Source: Chlorocebus sabaeus
Taxonomy: Eukaryota > Chordata > Mammalia > Primates > Cercopithecidae
Direction: 5' to 3'
Assembly: GCF_047675955.1 (NCBI RefSeq)
Contig: NC_132915.1
Coordinates: forward strand, 16,910,266-16,974,265
DNA: 64,000 nucleotides
Below, piece after piece: positions 46,839 through 57,780 of this stretch (positions are counted from its first letter, which is position 1; every line of letters begins with the position of its first letter). Below the pieces are notes generated by a model. That model was not told the DNA's origin. It ran no database searches and saw only the letters and a program-made list of their open reading frames with translations. The position numbers and the translations under genes were made by a program.

Positions 46839-48435
46839 AGATAAGACAGGCAAAATTCACCTTTGGGTTTCAATAATTTACCTTTAAAATATATCCTCAC
46901 AATAAATGAACAGAACAATTGTTTTTTAATGAAAAATACAACTTTATAATCAAAGCAGAATGAAAAAGTATAACTTACTGAATATTAAATTCACATGTAA
47001 TTTGTGAATAATTTAATAATTATGTTTAGATTCTATACAATTGCATGGTGCTTGTGTTACATACTGTTTACTTCTGGAGTTACTGTAAAATCATTGTCAT
47101 GAAATTGCAGTAGGAAAAAATCTCCCATTAACAGGACAGTAATTTGATTAAAAGATAACATTTAATTTCTTAATATTTTACCAATAGAAAAAGCAAAATT
47201 CAGTGAAAATAGTTTCTTAAATAATTTTAATCTGGGAGAGAAGCAAAAGATTTTTAATTCAGGTGTCAAAACAGACTTAACAATTGTGATGCTCAGAAAT
47301 GCCTCACCATTGCATTTTATCTGTAACAGCAAATATGCAAATGTAATAAAATATTTGAAGTTAGTAATCAGATGTAAACTTTAATAGTACAAGGTAAGAA
47401 CTAAAGCCTTATCCTGATTGGTAGCTGTTACCTATAAGATGAAGAGGAAGGTTTGATACAGAGTAACTCCAGGCTTTCATTAGATGTAAATTACATGTCA
47501 AGAAACAGTGCCCCAGTCCTCTGATAAGGAGAGTGAGACTACCTAGATAAGAAAGAGAGAAGGCAGATAAGAGGGAGCAAAAAAGAAGAGAAAAGAGCAC
47601 AAGAGACTTAAACCACAATGCTGAGGTTTTCTGTGTAAATACCACGCCATTTAATTTCTGAGAAAAGCAAGACATTGAAATAATAAATCCAGACAAAAGA
47701 CACAAGTGTGTAGCAGGAGACCTGGATTTTAATTCAAGTGCTTCTATTAAACGTGTGTCTTTGTGACAGCATTCTATTTACCTCTACTTCAGCTCCCTCT
47801 TACGCAAAGGGAGGAATTTAGAGTAGAATACATTTAAGACTTCTATAGTTTTAAATTTATGTATCTAGCACTCATAAGAGTTAGATAATTTTGTAACAAA
47901 ATATCCTGGTTTTTCCTAGCTCTTTACCTTGCAAATCTATTGACATCTATTTTATTCAATGTTCACTGATTGCCTATTTGATCTAGATACTTAGTGGTAA
48001 GTCTAGAAATGCAGTGGCAATTAAAACACAGGACCCATGATGATAGTTCTATGTAAGATTACTGAAACATGCCTCTTCGTATGAAAATAAAAGAGAAGAA
48101 ACTCATTTTTTCTCCACTTAACTGCTTATACCCCTGGATAAAAGGAACTGATTACTGGTATTTTAATTAATGTATCAGGTATCTTCTCTGTGTGTTTAAA
48201 AAAATAGAGTTTCAGATTAAGATCTACAATACGGTATTTGCTTCTTAAATTTCAAGGATGTAACCACTTTCTTTCACCTTTGAACTTAAGTAGTGGAAGC
48301 AGTATGCTATTCAAAAATGATGATGTAGTCTTCTGAATGAAACTGAAAAGGGTGATAAATTCAGATAATTCTATAACTAGACAGGCAATTAAGCTGGCAA
48401 AGTAGGTAACTGAAAAGGGTAGGAAATTGAGTCCT
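46839..48435. other. Unassigned AT-rich DNA
   Basis: About 1.6 kb with no recognised repeat or gene. The 98-codon minus frame 47409-47705 has hydrophobic stretches but no homology I can recall. Confidence 0.35.
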
Positions 48436-48575
48436 TTAATTTCAGAACCAGGAGTCCCTTCAAAGCTCATTATTCTAATCTCATTTTATGGGTGAGAAAA
48501 CTGATGTCCAGCAAGGTCATGTGTTTTGATCAAGGTTACCCACCTGCAGGTGTGAGAACCAGAATTTTAAGTGAT
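48436..48575 (-). mobile_element. MIR, antisense
   Basis: 'cattttatgggtgagaaaac tgatgtccagcaaggtca' and 'tcaaggttacccacctgca' follow the antisense MIR core. Confidence 0.6.
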
Positions 48576-49704
48576 ACCTGCCCCTGTCTACTGAAGGTAT
48601 CACTTTTTAAGCAGGTACAATACTGGAGTAAAATGTATATTAATGTAGGATTGACATAGGGCATGACAGGAGAAGGCTTAACACATGTGTGCAGGGAGTT
48701 CGATATAAAAAACCTACCCTGATTGAAAACCTTGTCTGAAACTTCTAAGAGGAAGGAGCAGATTCTCCTATACCTAATCAAGATTAGCTCCTGAAAAAGT
48801 ATAGAGACCACATACAGAGCTACAAGGATGAGTTTTGGAGTCCCTGTCCTATTAACTGATGTGTCAGTGTCTGTGACACCTTGTTAAATTACACAATACC
48901 TAAAGTTCCTTGGAGGGTCCAGACTTTTTAAAATAATTATTTTATCTTCTCTCTGAAACATTAAACTTCTACACAGTTGGTGAAAAAAGTCTAACAATGA
49001 CACAAATATATGTTCACCAATAAAACGAGGATATGAAATATTTTAATTTCAAATTGTTTTCTGGAAAGATCTAGAAAGAAATGTCATATGCATTGCTGAC
49101 ATGGGTTCTAAGAAATACAGAGCTATCTATCACTATTTGGTACTCAAACAAGATTATTACACACTATTTTTTGTTCATTATATTTATAAAGGCATATCTA
49201 ATAAAATAAGAGAAAAAAGTTGGGAAAACTTGAATTTATGCTAATTAATTATTCTTAGATAACTTATTCTGGAGTGAATGAAAGGACCACAAAAAGTAAA
49301 GATGGATCATACTTGTAAATTAGAGCAACAACTCTAACCCACTTACTATCTTAGCTACAGACAAGGTGATGGAAACCATTTCAAATATTCCTCAGAACTT
49401 TCTAGATGTTTCTAGAAAGACAAGAGCCATCATCAAGGGAAGACATAGAGAGAAAATAAGTCTTTTTTTTTTTTTGCTTTCTTTATAAGGGAATAACTGT
49501 ATAGATATGTGCAAGAGAAATGTATATTGATATGGTATAGAACACCAACAAGTGCTTCCAAGCTGAAGAAACCCTAATTGACAAGAATGATTTCTTGTAG
49601 GACTATGCTTTGTATTTCAGGAGTCAGACCTTCAACATCATATGCTGTGGCCCTTGATGCTATGCTTGTAAAACATAAAAAGATAGAGATGAAATAATTT
49701 AGGG
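48576..49704. other. Unassigned DNA
   Basis: About 1.1 kb without recognisable content apart from a T12-type run near 49464-49475. Confidence 0.35.
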
Positions 49705-49828
49705 ATCATATTCACCTGCCTCTTACTTTTACAGTTCAGGAAATTGAGGCCCAGTAACATAACATGTCATACTCCAGGTCACATAGCTCATTATTAGCTG
49801 AACCTAGAATAAAATTCAGTTAAGTGCT
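49705..49828 (-). mobile_element. MIR, antisense
   Basis: 'acagttcaggaaattgaggc ccagtaacataacatg' and 'ccaggtcacatagctcatta' are a clear antisense MIR core, ending directly at the following MLT1 LTR. Confidence 0.65.
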
Positions 49829-50241
49829 GTGGTGGGCTGAATAGTGGCACTCCAAGAATGGCCATGTCCTGTACCCTAGATCCTGTGAATATGTTATCTT
49901 CCATGGTAAAACAGACTTTGCAGAAGTGATTAAGTTAAGGATCTGGAGATGGTGAGATTATCCTAGGTTAGCTGCATGAGCTGAATGCAACAACAGAAGA
50001 AGATGTGACAATAGAAACAAAAAGTGAGAGTAGTATAAGGAAGAGACCATGAGTTGAGGAATACAGGTGGGTCTAATAGATGGAGAAAACAGGCAAATGA
50101 ATTCTTCCCTGGGAAATGCATCCCTGCTAACACCTTGATTTCAGATTCTGATGTTCAGCACTGTAAAGGAATATATTTATATTACTTTAAGCCTCTAAAG
50201 TTTTGATATTTTGTTACAACAGCCAGAGGAAACTAAAACAA
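49829..50241 (+). mobile_element. MLT1 (MaLR) LTR
   Basis: Sense MLT1 order: 'tgtggtgggctgaatagtgg', 'tagatcctgtgaatatgtta', 'actttgcagaagtgattaag', 'ttaaggatctggagatggtg', 'cctgctaacaccttgatttc', 'attactttaagcctctaaag', ending 'cagccagaggaaactaaaaca'. Old solo LTR with no coding region. Confidence 0.8.
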
Positions 50242-50329
50242 TTGTTCTTTCTAAAATGTTATGCTCCTATCACACTCTTTTCATATCTGTATTAATCTAC
50301 TTAATGCTACTTAATCTACTTAATATTGC

Positions 50330-50604
50330 AAAATGCATTTATAAACCTTACTCTTAGATTTCCCAGATCTTAAAGACAAAGTATGTTATTTCTCTCTTTA
50401 TCTCTGAAACCTAAAGAGTTGAATAAGACTCTATGCATGTTAAATAAATGAATGAATAATCATGATGCTAACATTTATTGAAATACACCTAAACTCCACT
50501 CACGAGATGATTGGCCAGTTACTCAATAAATATTTACCAAGAGATTTCTAGTTGTGAGGCGTTGTACTAAGTACACATTAATATTTGAAGACTTAGGCAA
50601 TACA
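50330..50604. mobile_element. Two abutting L2-like ends in opposite orientation
   Basis: 50330-50458 ends 'catgttaaataaatgaatga' like a sense L2 terminus. 50460-50604 contains 'actcaataaatatttaccaa' and 'gaggcgttgtactaagtaca', like an antisense L2 end. Both are short and diverged. Confidence 0.42.
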
Positions 50605-50606
50605 TG

Positions 50607-50982
50607 TGTACTAGGCTGTTCTTGCATTGCCATAAAGAAATACCTGAGACTGGATAATTTATGAAGAAATGAGGTTTAATGGCTTGTGATTTTGTAGGAT
50701 ATACAGGAAGCATGGTGCCAGGCATCTTCTCAGCTTCTGACAAGGCCTCAGAAAGCTAACAATTGTGGCAGAAAGCAAAGGGGAAGGTGGTATATCACAT
50801 GGCAAGAGTGGGAGCAAGATGCCACACATTCTTAGCCAGATATCCTGAGAACTCAGTCACTGGGGTAAAGACAGTGCCAGACCATATGGGATCCAAAACA
50901 CTGCCCACTAGGTCCCACCTCCAACACTGGGGATTATGCTTCAGCATGAGATTTACAGAGGACACATATCCAAACTATATCA
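50607..50982 (-). mobile_element. MST (MaLR) LTR, antisense
   Basis: Antisense from 'tgtactaggctgttcttgca' through 'gaaatacctgagactggata', 'gaaagctaacaattgtggca', 'ccactaggtcccacctccaa' to 'atccaaactatatca'. The flanking 5-mers (acatg, ccatt) do not match well. A T12 run follows. Confidence 0.92.
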
Positions 50983-51560
50983 CCATTTTTTTTTTTTTTG
51001 TAAACTTTTTAGTAGCTGAAGTTTTGTTACAAGATGACAGGCTTGATCTTAAGCCAATTAGAATATTGATAATCCTTAACTATCTGTCATTCCATGATTT
51101 AAGTTGCAAGAAGGACCAAGTGAAATGACAGTGGAACACTTTCTCATAGAAAATCCATTTCCTACCTTGGTTGCCCAAATCACATGTACCATTTTTTCCT
51201 CTCTCTATATAAAATATTTTTTTCTTTTAATATAGATATTTCTGCCTATCATAGAGCAACTATTCCAAATAATACTGAACATATTCTTCCTTCTTAGAAG
51301 GAAATAATCAGAATCATGTCTGTTTTTCCATGCAGACCATAAGTCACTATTTTCGGGAAATGTGCTTTGGCCTGAATGTGGCTATTCATGATCATAAACC
51401 TGGACTATGGTGAAAAATGTGACCATGCTTGCATGAATAATATACAGTGGTAAAGAGAAAGGAGGAAATCAGAAGTTAAGCTCCTACCACTAGGTAAAAG
51501 AAAGGAGAAAAAGCACATTGTGGGGTGGGGATAATAAGAATTTGCTCTTGTCATGGCATA
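50983..51560. other. Unassigned DNA
   Basis: Nothing recognised in about 580 bp. Confidence 0.35.
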
Positions 51561-51838
51561 GATTTCCTAGCCAGTTTGGTAACCTGAGGATACCAAAATC
51601 TACATATGCTCAAATCCCTTATATAAAATGGTATAGTATTTGCATATAACATATTCACTTCTTCTGATATGCTTTAAATCATCTTTATACTACTTATAAT
51701 ATCTAATACAATGTACATGCCATGTAACAGTGGTTATACTGTATTTTCTTATAAGCACTGTTTTACTTTTTCAAATATTTTTGAACTATGGTTAGTTGAA
51801 TCCACACATGTGGAATCCAGGTAGTGTTGACTAAAGTT
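51561..51838 (-). mobile_element. MER2 (TcMar-Tigger) element, antisense
   Basis: 'ggataccaaaatctacatat', 'caaatcccttatataaaatg', 'tagtatttgcatataacata', 'tatgctttaaatcatcttta', 'taatacaatgtacatgccat', then 'ttagttgaatccacacatgt' and 'ggaatccaggtagtgttgac' follow MER2 closely. A non-autonomous DNA transposon; the family duplicates TA on insertion. Confidence 0.82.
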
Positions 51839-52549
51839 TCTTCTTCTGAAGAAAAGATTTTTGTCCTTGAATATGGGAGGAAATTTTTTTCTGGAGTGTG
51901 CACTGCTCTATTAACCCACACCTTCAGGCAAAAGTATGACCTGGGGATTGTGTTTCAGTTTGAAAATCAGGTGCCCTGCTTGGTATTCACTAAAAAATAA
52001 AATAATTTGTTTGATTTCAGGGGATTACATGCTAGAAATTTCATTCACCTGTGGGCCTTGGTTTTGAGTCAGACCTTATGATAAGTTTGACCTCCTAACA
52101 TCCCAAAGGAATACATGTCTGGAATCCGATCAAACTTGCTTAAATATAAAGAGAATGCGCTAGTCCAAATAACCAGAAAATCCAGAGCAAAACTGGCTCC
52201 AGCAGATCTTGTAAAAACTCAAAACTATATCAAATCACTTTTTCCTCTATCTCAAACCTCTTCTTGTTACATGTAACTTTTTCTTTCTTTTTTTTTTTAA
52301 TGCCAAAAAATTACCACATAGCAAGAAAGATGGTTGCTAATGGGACCCTGTCTCACCTTCTCAGGCCTCATCAATCCTAGAAGAAAGTTTCCTGTTTCTC
52401 CAAACCTTTGTATATAAAACTGGGAATGATCTTATGTTGATCCTATCTGACTCTTGTGACCACTTCTGTAAGTAAGCAGGGCTGGTAGAGGGCTATAAGA
52501 GGTGCTTCTTTATAAAAGAAATTGGCATGCTGAGAGGGAGGGAGAAAAA
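51839..52549. other. Unassigned DNA
   Basis: About 700 bp with no recognised repeat. It contains a T-run near 52290-52299. Confidence 0.35.
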
Positions 52550-52785
52550 GAAAGACTCATAGACCAATGAAACAGGACAGAGAACCCAGAAATAAAGCTG
52601 CACAAATAATGAAGTCAACAATAACAAGCAATGGGGAAAGTACTCCTGAAGCAACAAATGGTGCTGGGATAACTGGCTAGCCTTGTGCAGAAGATTGAAA
52701 CTGGAACCCTGCCATTCACCATGTACAAAAATTAAGATGGATTGAAGACTTAAATGTAAGACATAAAACTATAAAGCACCTAGTA
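52550..52785 (+). mobile_element. L1P ORF2 internal fragment
   Basis: 'gaccaatgaaacaggacaga', 'agcaatggggaaagtactcc', 'aatggtgctgggataactgg', 'aattaagatggattgaagac' match sense L1 ORF2 C-terminal coding text also present in the intact-length copy near 62170-62390. Truncated at both ends, with frameshifts. Confidence 0.82.
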
Positions 52786-53820
52786 ATGTTCTGTAGAGTT
52801 CCAAAGCTAATGCAAAACACATTAGTTCTAACACAGCAGACTCAAGAGTGATGGATCTGATGGTGTCAATAAGTTTGAAATATGCATACATTTTTATTAA
52901 TGGTAAATACCACAAATGCTAATACCATTAGCATTTTGTTGATTCTGAATTATACAGAAGAGAAACAACACATTGTAAGTGATATTTTTATATTGCTTCT
53001 CAGATAGAAACCATAAAACAATGGTTGTAATGAGAAATTAGGCAAACAAAAAATATTCCTGTTAATACCAGGAGAAGATAAGGATGCCAGGTAAAGTTAA
53101 CTCTGAATATTATAATTGTGACTTTAAGACAAATTATTTTAGTAAGGAGCTCATAGTAATAATCCAAATTTCTTTCCTTTGATGGACATTTGGAAATCCT
53201 GATGAACCTCTATATTTAAATGGTAAAGATAGCTCCATTAATGGAAAGCACTACATAGATTATTACTAATTAGTGCTGTTTAATATTAAGACATGCACTT
53301 TCAACATTTTTTGATATTGAAAATCTTTGACTAAAAGCAACTTCTTAGTGAAAGTCCCTAGAAATGAAAATTTCACCCTTTGTTTTCTGATCAATTTACT
53401 TTCAGCTACTTTTTTTACAATGATCACTTGCATAATTTTTGACAGAAATGTGTTTCATTGCTATTTGCATATGTTATATTTGTTTTGTACATTTACATTA
53501 AAATTCAATAAAGCAAATTCAATAAATGTTTGTTGAACTGAGTTAGAACACAGACATCTATTGAATCTATATGTACACACTCATATTGACTGACTATTCC
53601 ATTTCGGTTGTTAATGTTTATCTTAGAGTCAAATCTCTGAATTGCCTGTATTAATTACTAAGCGCAAAACCCTGTATCTTTAGCAAATAAAGGCTTAATA
53701 ATTAAATACTAAAAGTATAATAAAATTTATATATTCTTAAGAAATCAGAAATTGAAACTAAGTTGTGTCCCACTGTTCCCTGAAAAGAAATAAAAAATAC
53801 CTGCATAAATAATTTTCTTC
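52786..53820. other. Unassigned AT-rich DNA
   Basis: About 1 kb. It includes a small hairpin (52914-52936) and ends of L2/MIR flavour near 53500 ('caataaatgtttgttgaact'). No gene seen. Confidence 0.38.
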
Positions 53821-54108
53821 AGCCAGGTGCGGTGGCTCACGCCTATAATCCCAGCACTTTGGGAGGCCAAGGTGGGTGGATCACGCAGTCATGAGATCAA
53901 GACCATCCTGGCCAACATAGTGAAACTCCACCTCTACTAAAAATACAAAAATTAGCTGGGCGTGGTGGCGCATGCCTGTCATCCCAGCTACTCAGGAGGC
54001 TGAGGCAGGAGAATCACGTGAACCAAGGAGTTGGAGGTTGCAGTGAGCCGAGATCGTACCACAGCACTCCAGCCTGGCAACAGAGCGAGACTCTGACTCA
54101 AAAAAAAT
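53821..54108 (+). mobile_element. AluS
   Basis: Full-length sense Alu from 'agccaggtgcggtggctcac' to 'gcgagactctgactca' and an A-rich end. The flanks aataattttctt (53808-53819) and aataattgtctt (54109-54120) match at 11 of 12. Confidence 0.97.
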
Positions 54109-54397
54109 AATAATTGTCTTGGAACTATCCAGCCTTTATCTCACATAGAAGGCAGCTTATTTTCTATTTTAAATTTGCATTTATTTTTACTATTTCTTTT
54201 TCCCAAATATAAATACGTTACATGGTCAGAATAAAGATATATATAAAATATATAATATGGGAAGAATTATCTACATTCTCAATTTTCAGAGATAGACATT
54301 AAATGTTAACAATTTGTTAATGCTCTTTATCAACATATTTTTGTAATTACCGAAGAAAGAAAATTATTTTTATTTTGACAATTTAGTTTCTGAGATA
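54109..54397. other. Unassigned AT-rich DNA
   Basis: Nothing recognised in about 290 bp. Confidence 0.33.
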
Positions 54398-54479
54398 AGG
54401 CTGAAAGATGGGCACTGGGGGGAGGAGGCAAGTCAGCTAGGGCCTGCAGAACTTGAGGAATGACCTAGTAGTGAGTTAT
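54398..54479 (+). repeat. 82-bp segment, likely donor copy
   Basis: Identical to 56341-56422 except two positions (G/T and G/A). It sits in continuous, non-simple sequence, so it is taken as the original. Confidence 0.9.
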
Positions 54480-55350
54480 CTGAAGGTCCCCCCCTCCCCT
54501 AATTCCAGCCTGGTTGCTGGAGAGGCCTGACATCAGGAAACAAAAATAGGCACAGATAAAAAGTCTCACAAGAAGCCTGCTCTCTCTAGCCAAAGGATGG
54601 TGAAAAGGGCATCTAAGCCGGACAGAAACATCCTAACTATACCTGCTTTATTCCAGGTGAGCAGTCTAAAAGTCATGGCCCTACCCCATCCCATCAGGCA
54701 CTAAACCACTGGAAACTAAAAGCAGAACCGAGCCCCATCCCATCCCTGCAGCATCATAGTGGCACCACTTTCCTTCCCCACTGGGAACTGCAAGTTTGGA
54801 GACTACAGGCAGAGCCAGACTCACCATTCTAGCCCGAAATAAGAGTCAGTGGTGCCCTCTCCCCTCCCAACTAGACAGTGGAAGAAGGACCATGGAGAGA
54901 ACAGAGTTAGATAAAGTGATTTTCTAAACCTCTGTATGAAATCCTGGGCAGAACTCTAAGCAGTCCATGTGTGAAAGCTGGAAACAGCATAGCAAAGGTT
55001 TGATAACTCAACTCCAGGGTGGAATACTATTCAGATTTCAGATTACAGCCTGGGTAGAATGCAAATGGACAGACTAGAATAACATGGCAAAGGTTTGAAA
55101 ACTTAAACTTCCGTTTGAACAATCTACTAACCTACTAAAGTAATCATGATGTGTGTTCTGTAGACTGCCTACAAGTCTCATAACATACTTATAATCAATC
55201 TACCGTATGCAATTCAAAATTACTTGTTATACCAAGAATCAGGAAAATCCCAACTCAAATGATAAAAGGCAATTAACAGACCCAAATACCATGTAAACAC
55301 AAATGATCAAAACAGGAATTATCAAATACAATTATCAAACAAGGAATTAA
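54398..55350 (+). mobile_element. Probable L1M 5' region
   Basis: GC-richer text with 'ttccagcctggttgctggag', 'cagaaccgagccccatccca', 'gaaataagagtcagtggtgc' and later A-rich 'ttaacagacccaaataccat' is typical of the 5' UTR/ORF1 approach of older L1. No intact ORF. The first 82 bp have a near-identical copy at 56341-56422. Confidence 0.5.
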
Positions 55351-55379
55351 GAGGTCCCACCTCTTAATATTATCACATT

Positions 55380-55865
55380 TTCACACCATAGCAGGTCCAT
55401 TGCAATTTCATATGAATTTGAGGATGGATTTTTCATTTCTGCAAAAACAGGCTTGTTGTGATTTTGATAGGGATTGCGTTAATTCTGCAGGTTACTTGGG
55501 GTAGTATTGAAATCTTAACAATGTTAACTCTTCCTAACCATGAAACAGTATATTTTTCCACTTATTTAGTCTAAAAATATTATTTATGCAATGTTTTGTA
55601 TATTTCATTGTACAAGTCTTCTATCAACTTTGTTAAATTTATTCCTATATATTTTATTCTTTTACATGCGATTGCAAATTAAACTACCTAAAACTTTTTT
55701 CTTTATTTTGGTATATAAAATCACAGCTAATTTTTCTGTGTTGATCTTGTACTCTGAAATTTTCCTGAATTTGTTTACTGGCTCTAGTAGTTTTCTTGTG
55801 GATTCTTTGGAATTTTTATGTATAGGTTATTCCATCTAAAAATTGAGATACTTGTACCTCTTTAT
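55380..55865 (-). mobile_element. L1M fragment (ORF2), antisense
   Basis: 'gatttttcatttctgcaaaa', 'ttttgatagggattgcgtta', 'tgtacaagtcttctatcaac', 'tgaatttgtttactggctct' follow antisense L1 ORF2. It covers the same ORF2 part as sequence near 56885-56960, so the two are separate insertions. Confidence 0.77.
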
Positions 55866-55904
55866 TTCTCATTTGGGTGCCATTTGTTTATTTAGTCATT
55901 CATT

Positions 55905-56243
55905 CATCTGTAACCGCTCAATGGGTTCACCTCGCTCGCTGCCTAGACAGAACCAATTTATCAAGACAGGGGAATTGCAACAGAGAAAAAGTAAATTTAT
56001 TCAGAGCTGGCTATGCAGGAGACTGGAGTTTTGTTATTACCCAAATCCATCTCCCAAGAATTCCAGGAACAGAGCTTTTAAAGATAATTTGGTGGGTAGG
56101 GGCTTGAGAAGTGGGGAGTGCTAATTGGTCAGGTTGGAGATGGAATCATAGGGGGTTGAAGTGAGGTTTTCTTAATGTCTTCTTTTCCTGGGTGTGATAG
56201 CAGAACTGGTTGAGCCAGATTACAGGTCTGCGTGGTGTCAGCT
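55905..56243 (-). mobile_element. Probable endogenous-retrovirus LTR remnant, antisense
   Basis: 'caatgggttcacctcgctcg', 'ctgcctagacagaaccaatt', 'aagacaggggaattgcaaca', 'ttggtcaggttggagatgga' form a block I recall as a primate LTR. 'tttatt' near 55995 could be an antisense polyadenylation signal. It is cut off at its right end by the AT microsatellite. No viral gene is present and the family name is uncertain. Confidence 0.5.
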
Positions 56244-56249
56244 GATCCA

Positions 56250-56475
56250 TACATGATATATATGACATATATATGATATATATGACATATATATGACATA
56301 TATATGATATATATGATATATATATGATATATATATATATAGGCTGAAAGATGGGCACTGTGGGGAGGAGGCAAATCAGCTAGGGCCTGCAGAACTTGAG
56401 GAATGACCTAGTAGTGAGTTATATGATATATCTATCATATATATATATGATATATATGTATGTAAATATAGTAAA
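56250..56475. repeat. ATATGA/TA microsatellite split by an insert
   Basis: Left part (56250-56340) is built from tatatgatata and tatatgacata units. After the foreign 82 bp (56341-56422) the same type of repeat continues (56423-56475). It is strongly self-complementary. Confidence 0.93.
56341..56422 (+). repeat. 82-bp insert copied from 54398-54479
   Basis: A GC-moderate, non-repetitive 82 bp sits abruptly inside the AT microsatellite and matches 54398-54479 at 80 of 82 positions in the same orientation. There is no poly-A tail and no target-site duplication distinguishable from the repeat. Confidence 0.92.
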
Positions 56476-56476
56476 T

Positions 56477-56781
56477 ATTTTAGAGACAAAGTCTTGCTCT
56501 GTCACCCAGGCTGGTGTACAATGGTGCAATTACACCTCACTGCAGCTTCAAACTCCTGGGCTCAGGTGATCGATCATCCTGCCTCAGCCTCTCAAGTAGC
56601 TACGACTACAAGCAGGAGTCACCATGCTAGACTAATTTTTTTTTTTTTCATAGAAATTTTTTTCATAGAAATAATGTCTCACTATGTTGCCCAGGCTGGT
56701 CTTGAACTTCTAGCATCAAATGATCCTCCTACCTTGGCCTCCCAAAGCATTGAGATTACAAGCGTGAGCCACCATGCTTGA
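56477..56781 (-). mobile_element. AluJ, antisense
   Basis: Antisense from 'ttttagagacaaagtcttgc' to 'gtgagccaccatgcttgacc', with J-type 'cttcaaactcctgggctcag'. A small tandem duplication of 'ttttcatagaaa' lies near 56646-56670. Confidence 0.94.
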
Positions 56782-56799
56782 CCTGCTTTATTTCAATTA

Positions 56800-57398
56800 T
56801 AAATGATATTTTAACTTTAATTTTTTATTGCTGTTATATAGGAAAGCAATTGACTCGTGTGTTAAACTTAACTACTGAGGCATTCCTGAATTCATTTATT
56901 AGTCCTGGATATTTTTTTTTGGAGTGTTTTGTAGGCAGTTTCTACAAGGACAGTCATGTCATTTGCAAATAAAAACAGTTTTATTTTCTACTTTCTAATT
57001 AGTATGCCTTTTCTTTCCTTTGTAAAATGTATTTTACTAGCTAAGACTTCCATTATGATGTTGAATAGGAGTGATGACAGAGGACATCATGAACTTATTC
57101 TCTATCTTATAGGGCAAGTGTGAAGTCTCTCGCCATTAAGTATGAAGTTAGTCGAAGGTATTTTGTATTTCTCTTTTAATGGTGTAAGAAAGTTCCCTTT
57201 TATTCCTACTTATGCTGAGTGATTATTGAACTGTGTCAAATGCTTTTCTGCAACTATTGATATATAAACATGTTTTTCATATTAATCTTCCAATATGATA
57301 ATTTACACTGATAATTGTATGTTGAAGAAGACTTGCATTCTTGTAATGAATACTACTTGATTGTGAGGTAATATATTTTCCTTTAAATCTGCTTCTGC
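56800..57398 (-). mobile_element. L1M ORF2, antisense, host of the full-length L1 (left part)
   Basis: 'ttattagtcctggatatttt', 'gtcatgtcatttgcaaataa', 'acttccattatgatgttgaa', 'gtgtcaaatgcttttctgca' are antisense reverse-transcriptase-region landmarks. It is interrupted at 57398/57399 by the younger sense L1 and resumes at 63577. Confidence 0.78.
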
Positions 57399-57780
57399 GG
57401 GGCGGAGCAAGATGGCCGAATAGGAAGAGCTCCAGTCTCCAACTCCCAGCGCGAACGACACAGAAGACCAGTGATTTCTGCATTTTCAACTGAGGTACTG
57501 GGTTCATCTCACTAGGGGGTGCCAGACAATCGGTGCTGGTCAGCTGCTGCAGCCCGACCAGCAAGAGCTGAAGCAGGGCGAGGCAACGCCTCACCTGGGA
57601 ATTGCAAGGGGAAAGAGAATCCCTTTTCCTAGCCAGGGGAACTGAGATACACAACACCTGGAAAATCGGGTAACTCCCACCCCAATACTGCGCTTTAACC
57701 AAACAGGCACACCAGGAGATTATATCCCACACCTGGCCGGGAGGGTCCCACGCCCACGGAGCCTCCCTCATTGCTAGCAC
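57277..57780 (-). other. Antisense ORF in L1 5' UTR (ORF0-like), reading into flank
   Basis: A 167-codon frame begins (MLAMREAPWAWD) in the antisense of the L1 5' UTR and continues about 40 codons past the L1 boundary into antisense-L1M flank. Primate L1 is known to carry an antisense ORF0 in this UTR; whether this frame is orthologous is not verified. A good antisense 5' splice-site match, CAG/GTGAGG, lies at about 57589-57597. No expression can be inferred. Confidence 0.35.
57385..57398 (+). repeat. Left target-site duplication of full-length L1
   Basis: aaatctgcttctgc, repeated exactly at 63577-63590. The target context ttt/aaat fits the L1 endonuclease preference (TT/AAAA). Confidence 0.96.

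Noticed and set aside
56129..56374. Tyr/Ile-rich repeat protein on the minus strand
   Set aside because: It is translation of the AT microsatellite, not a gene.
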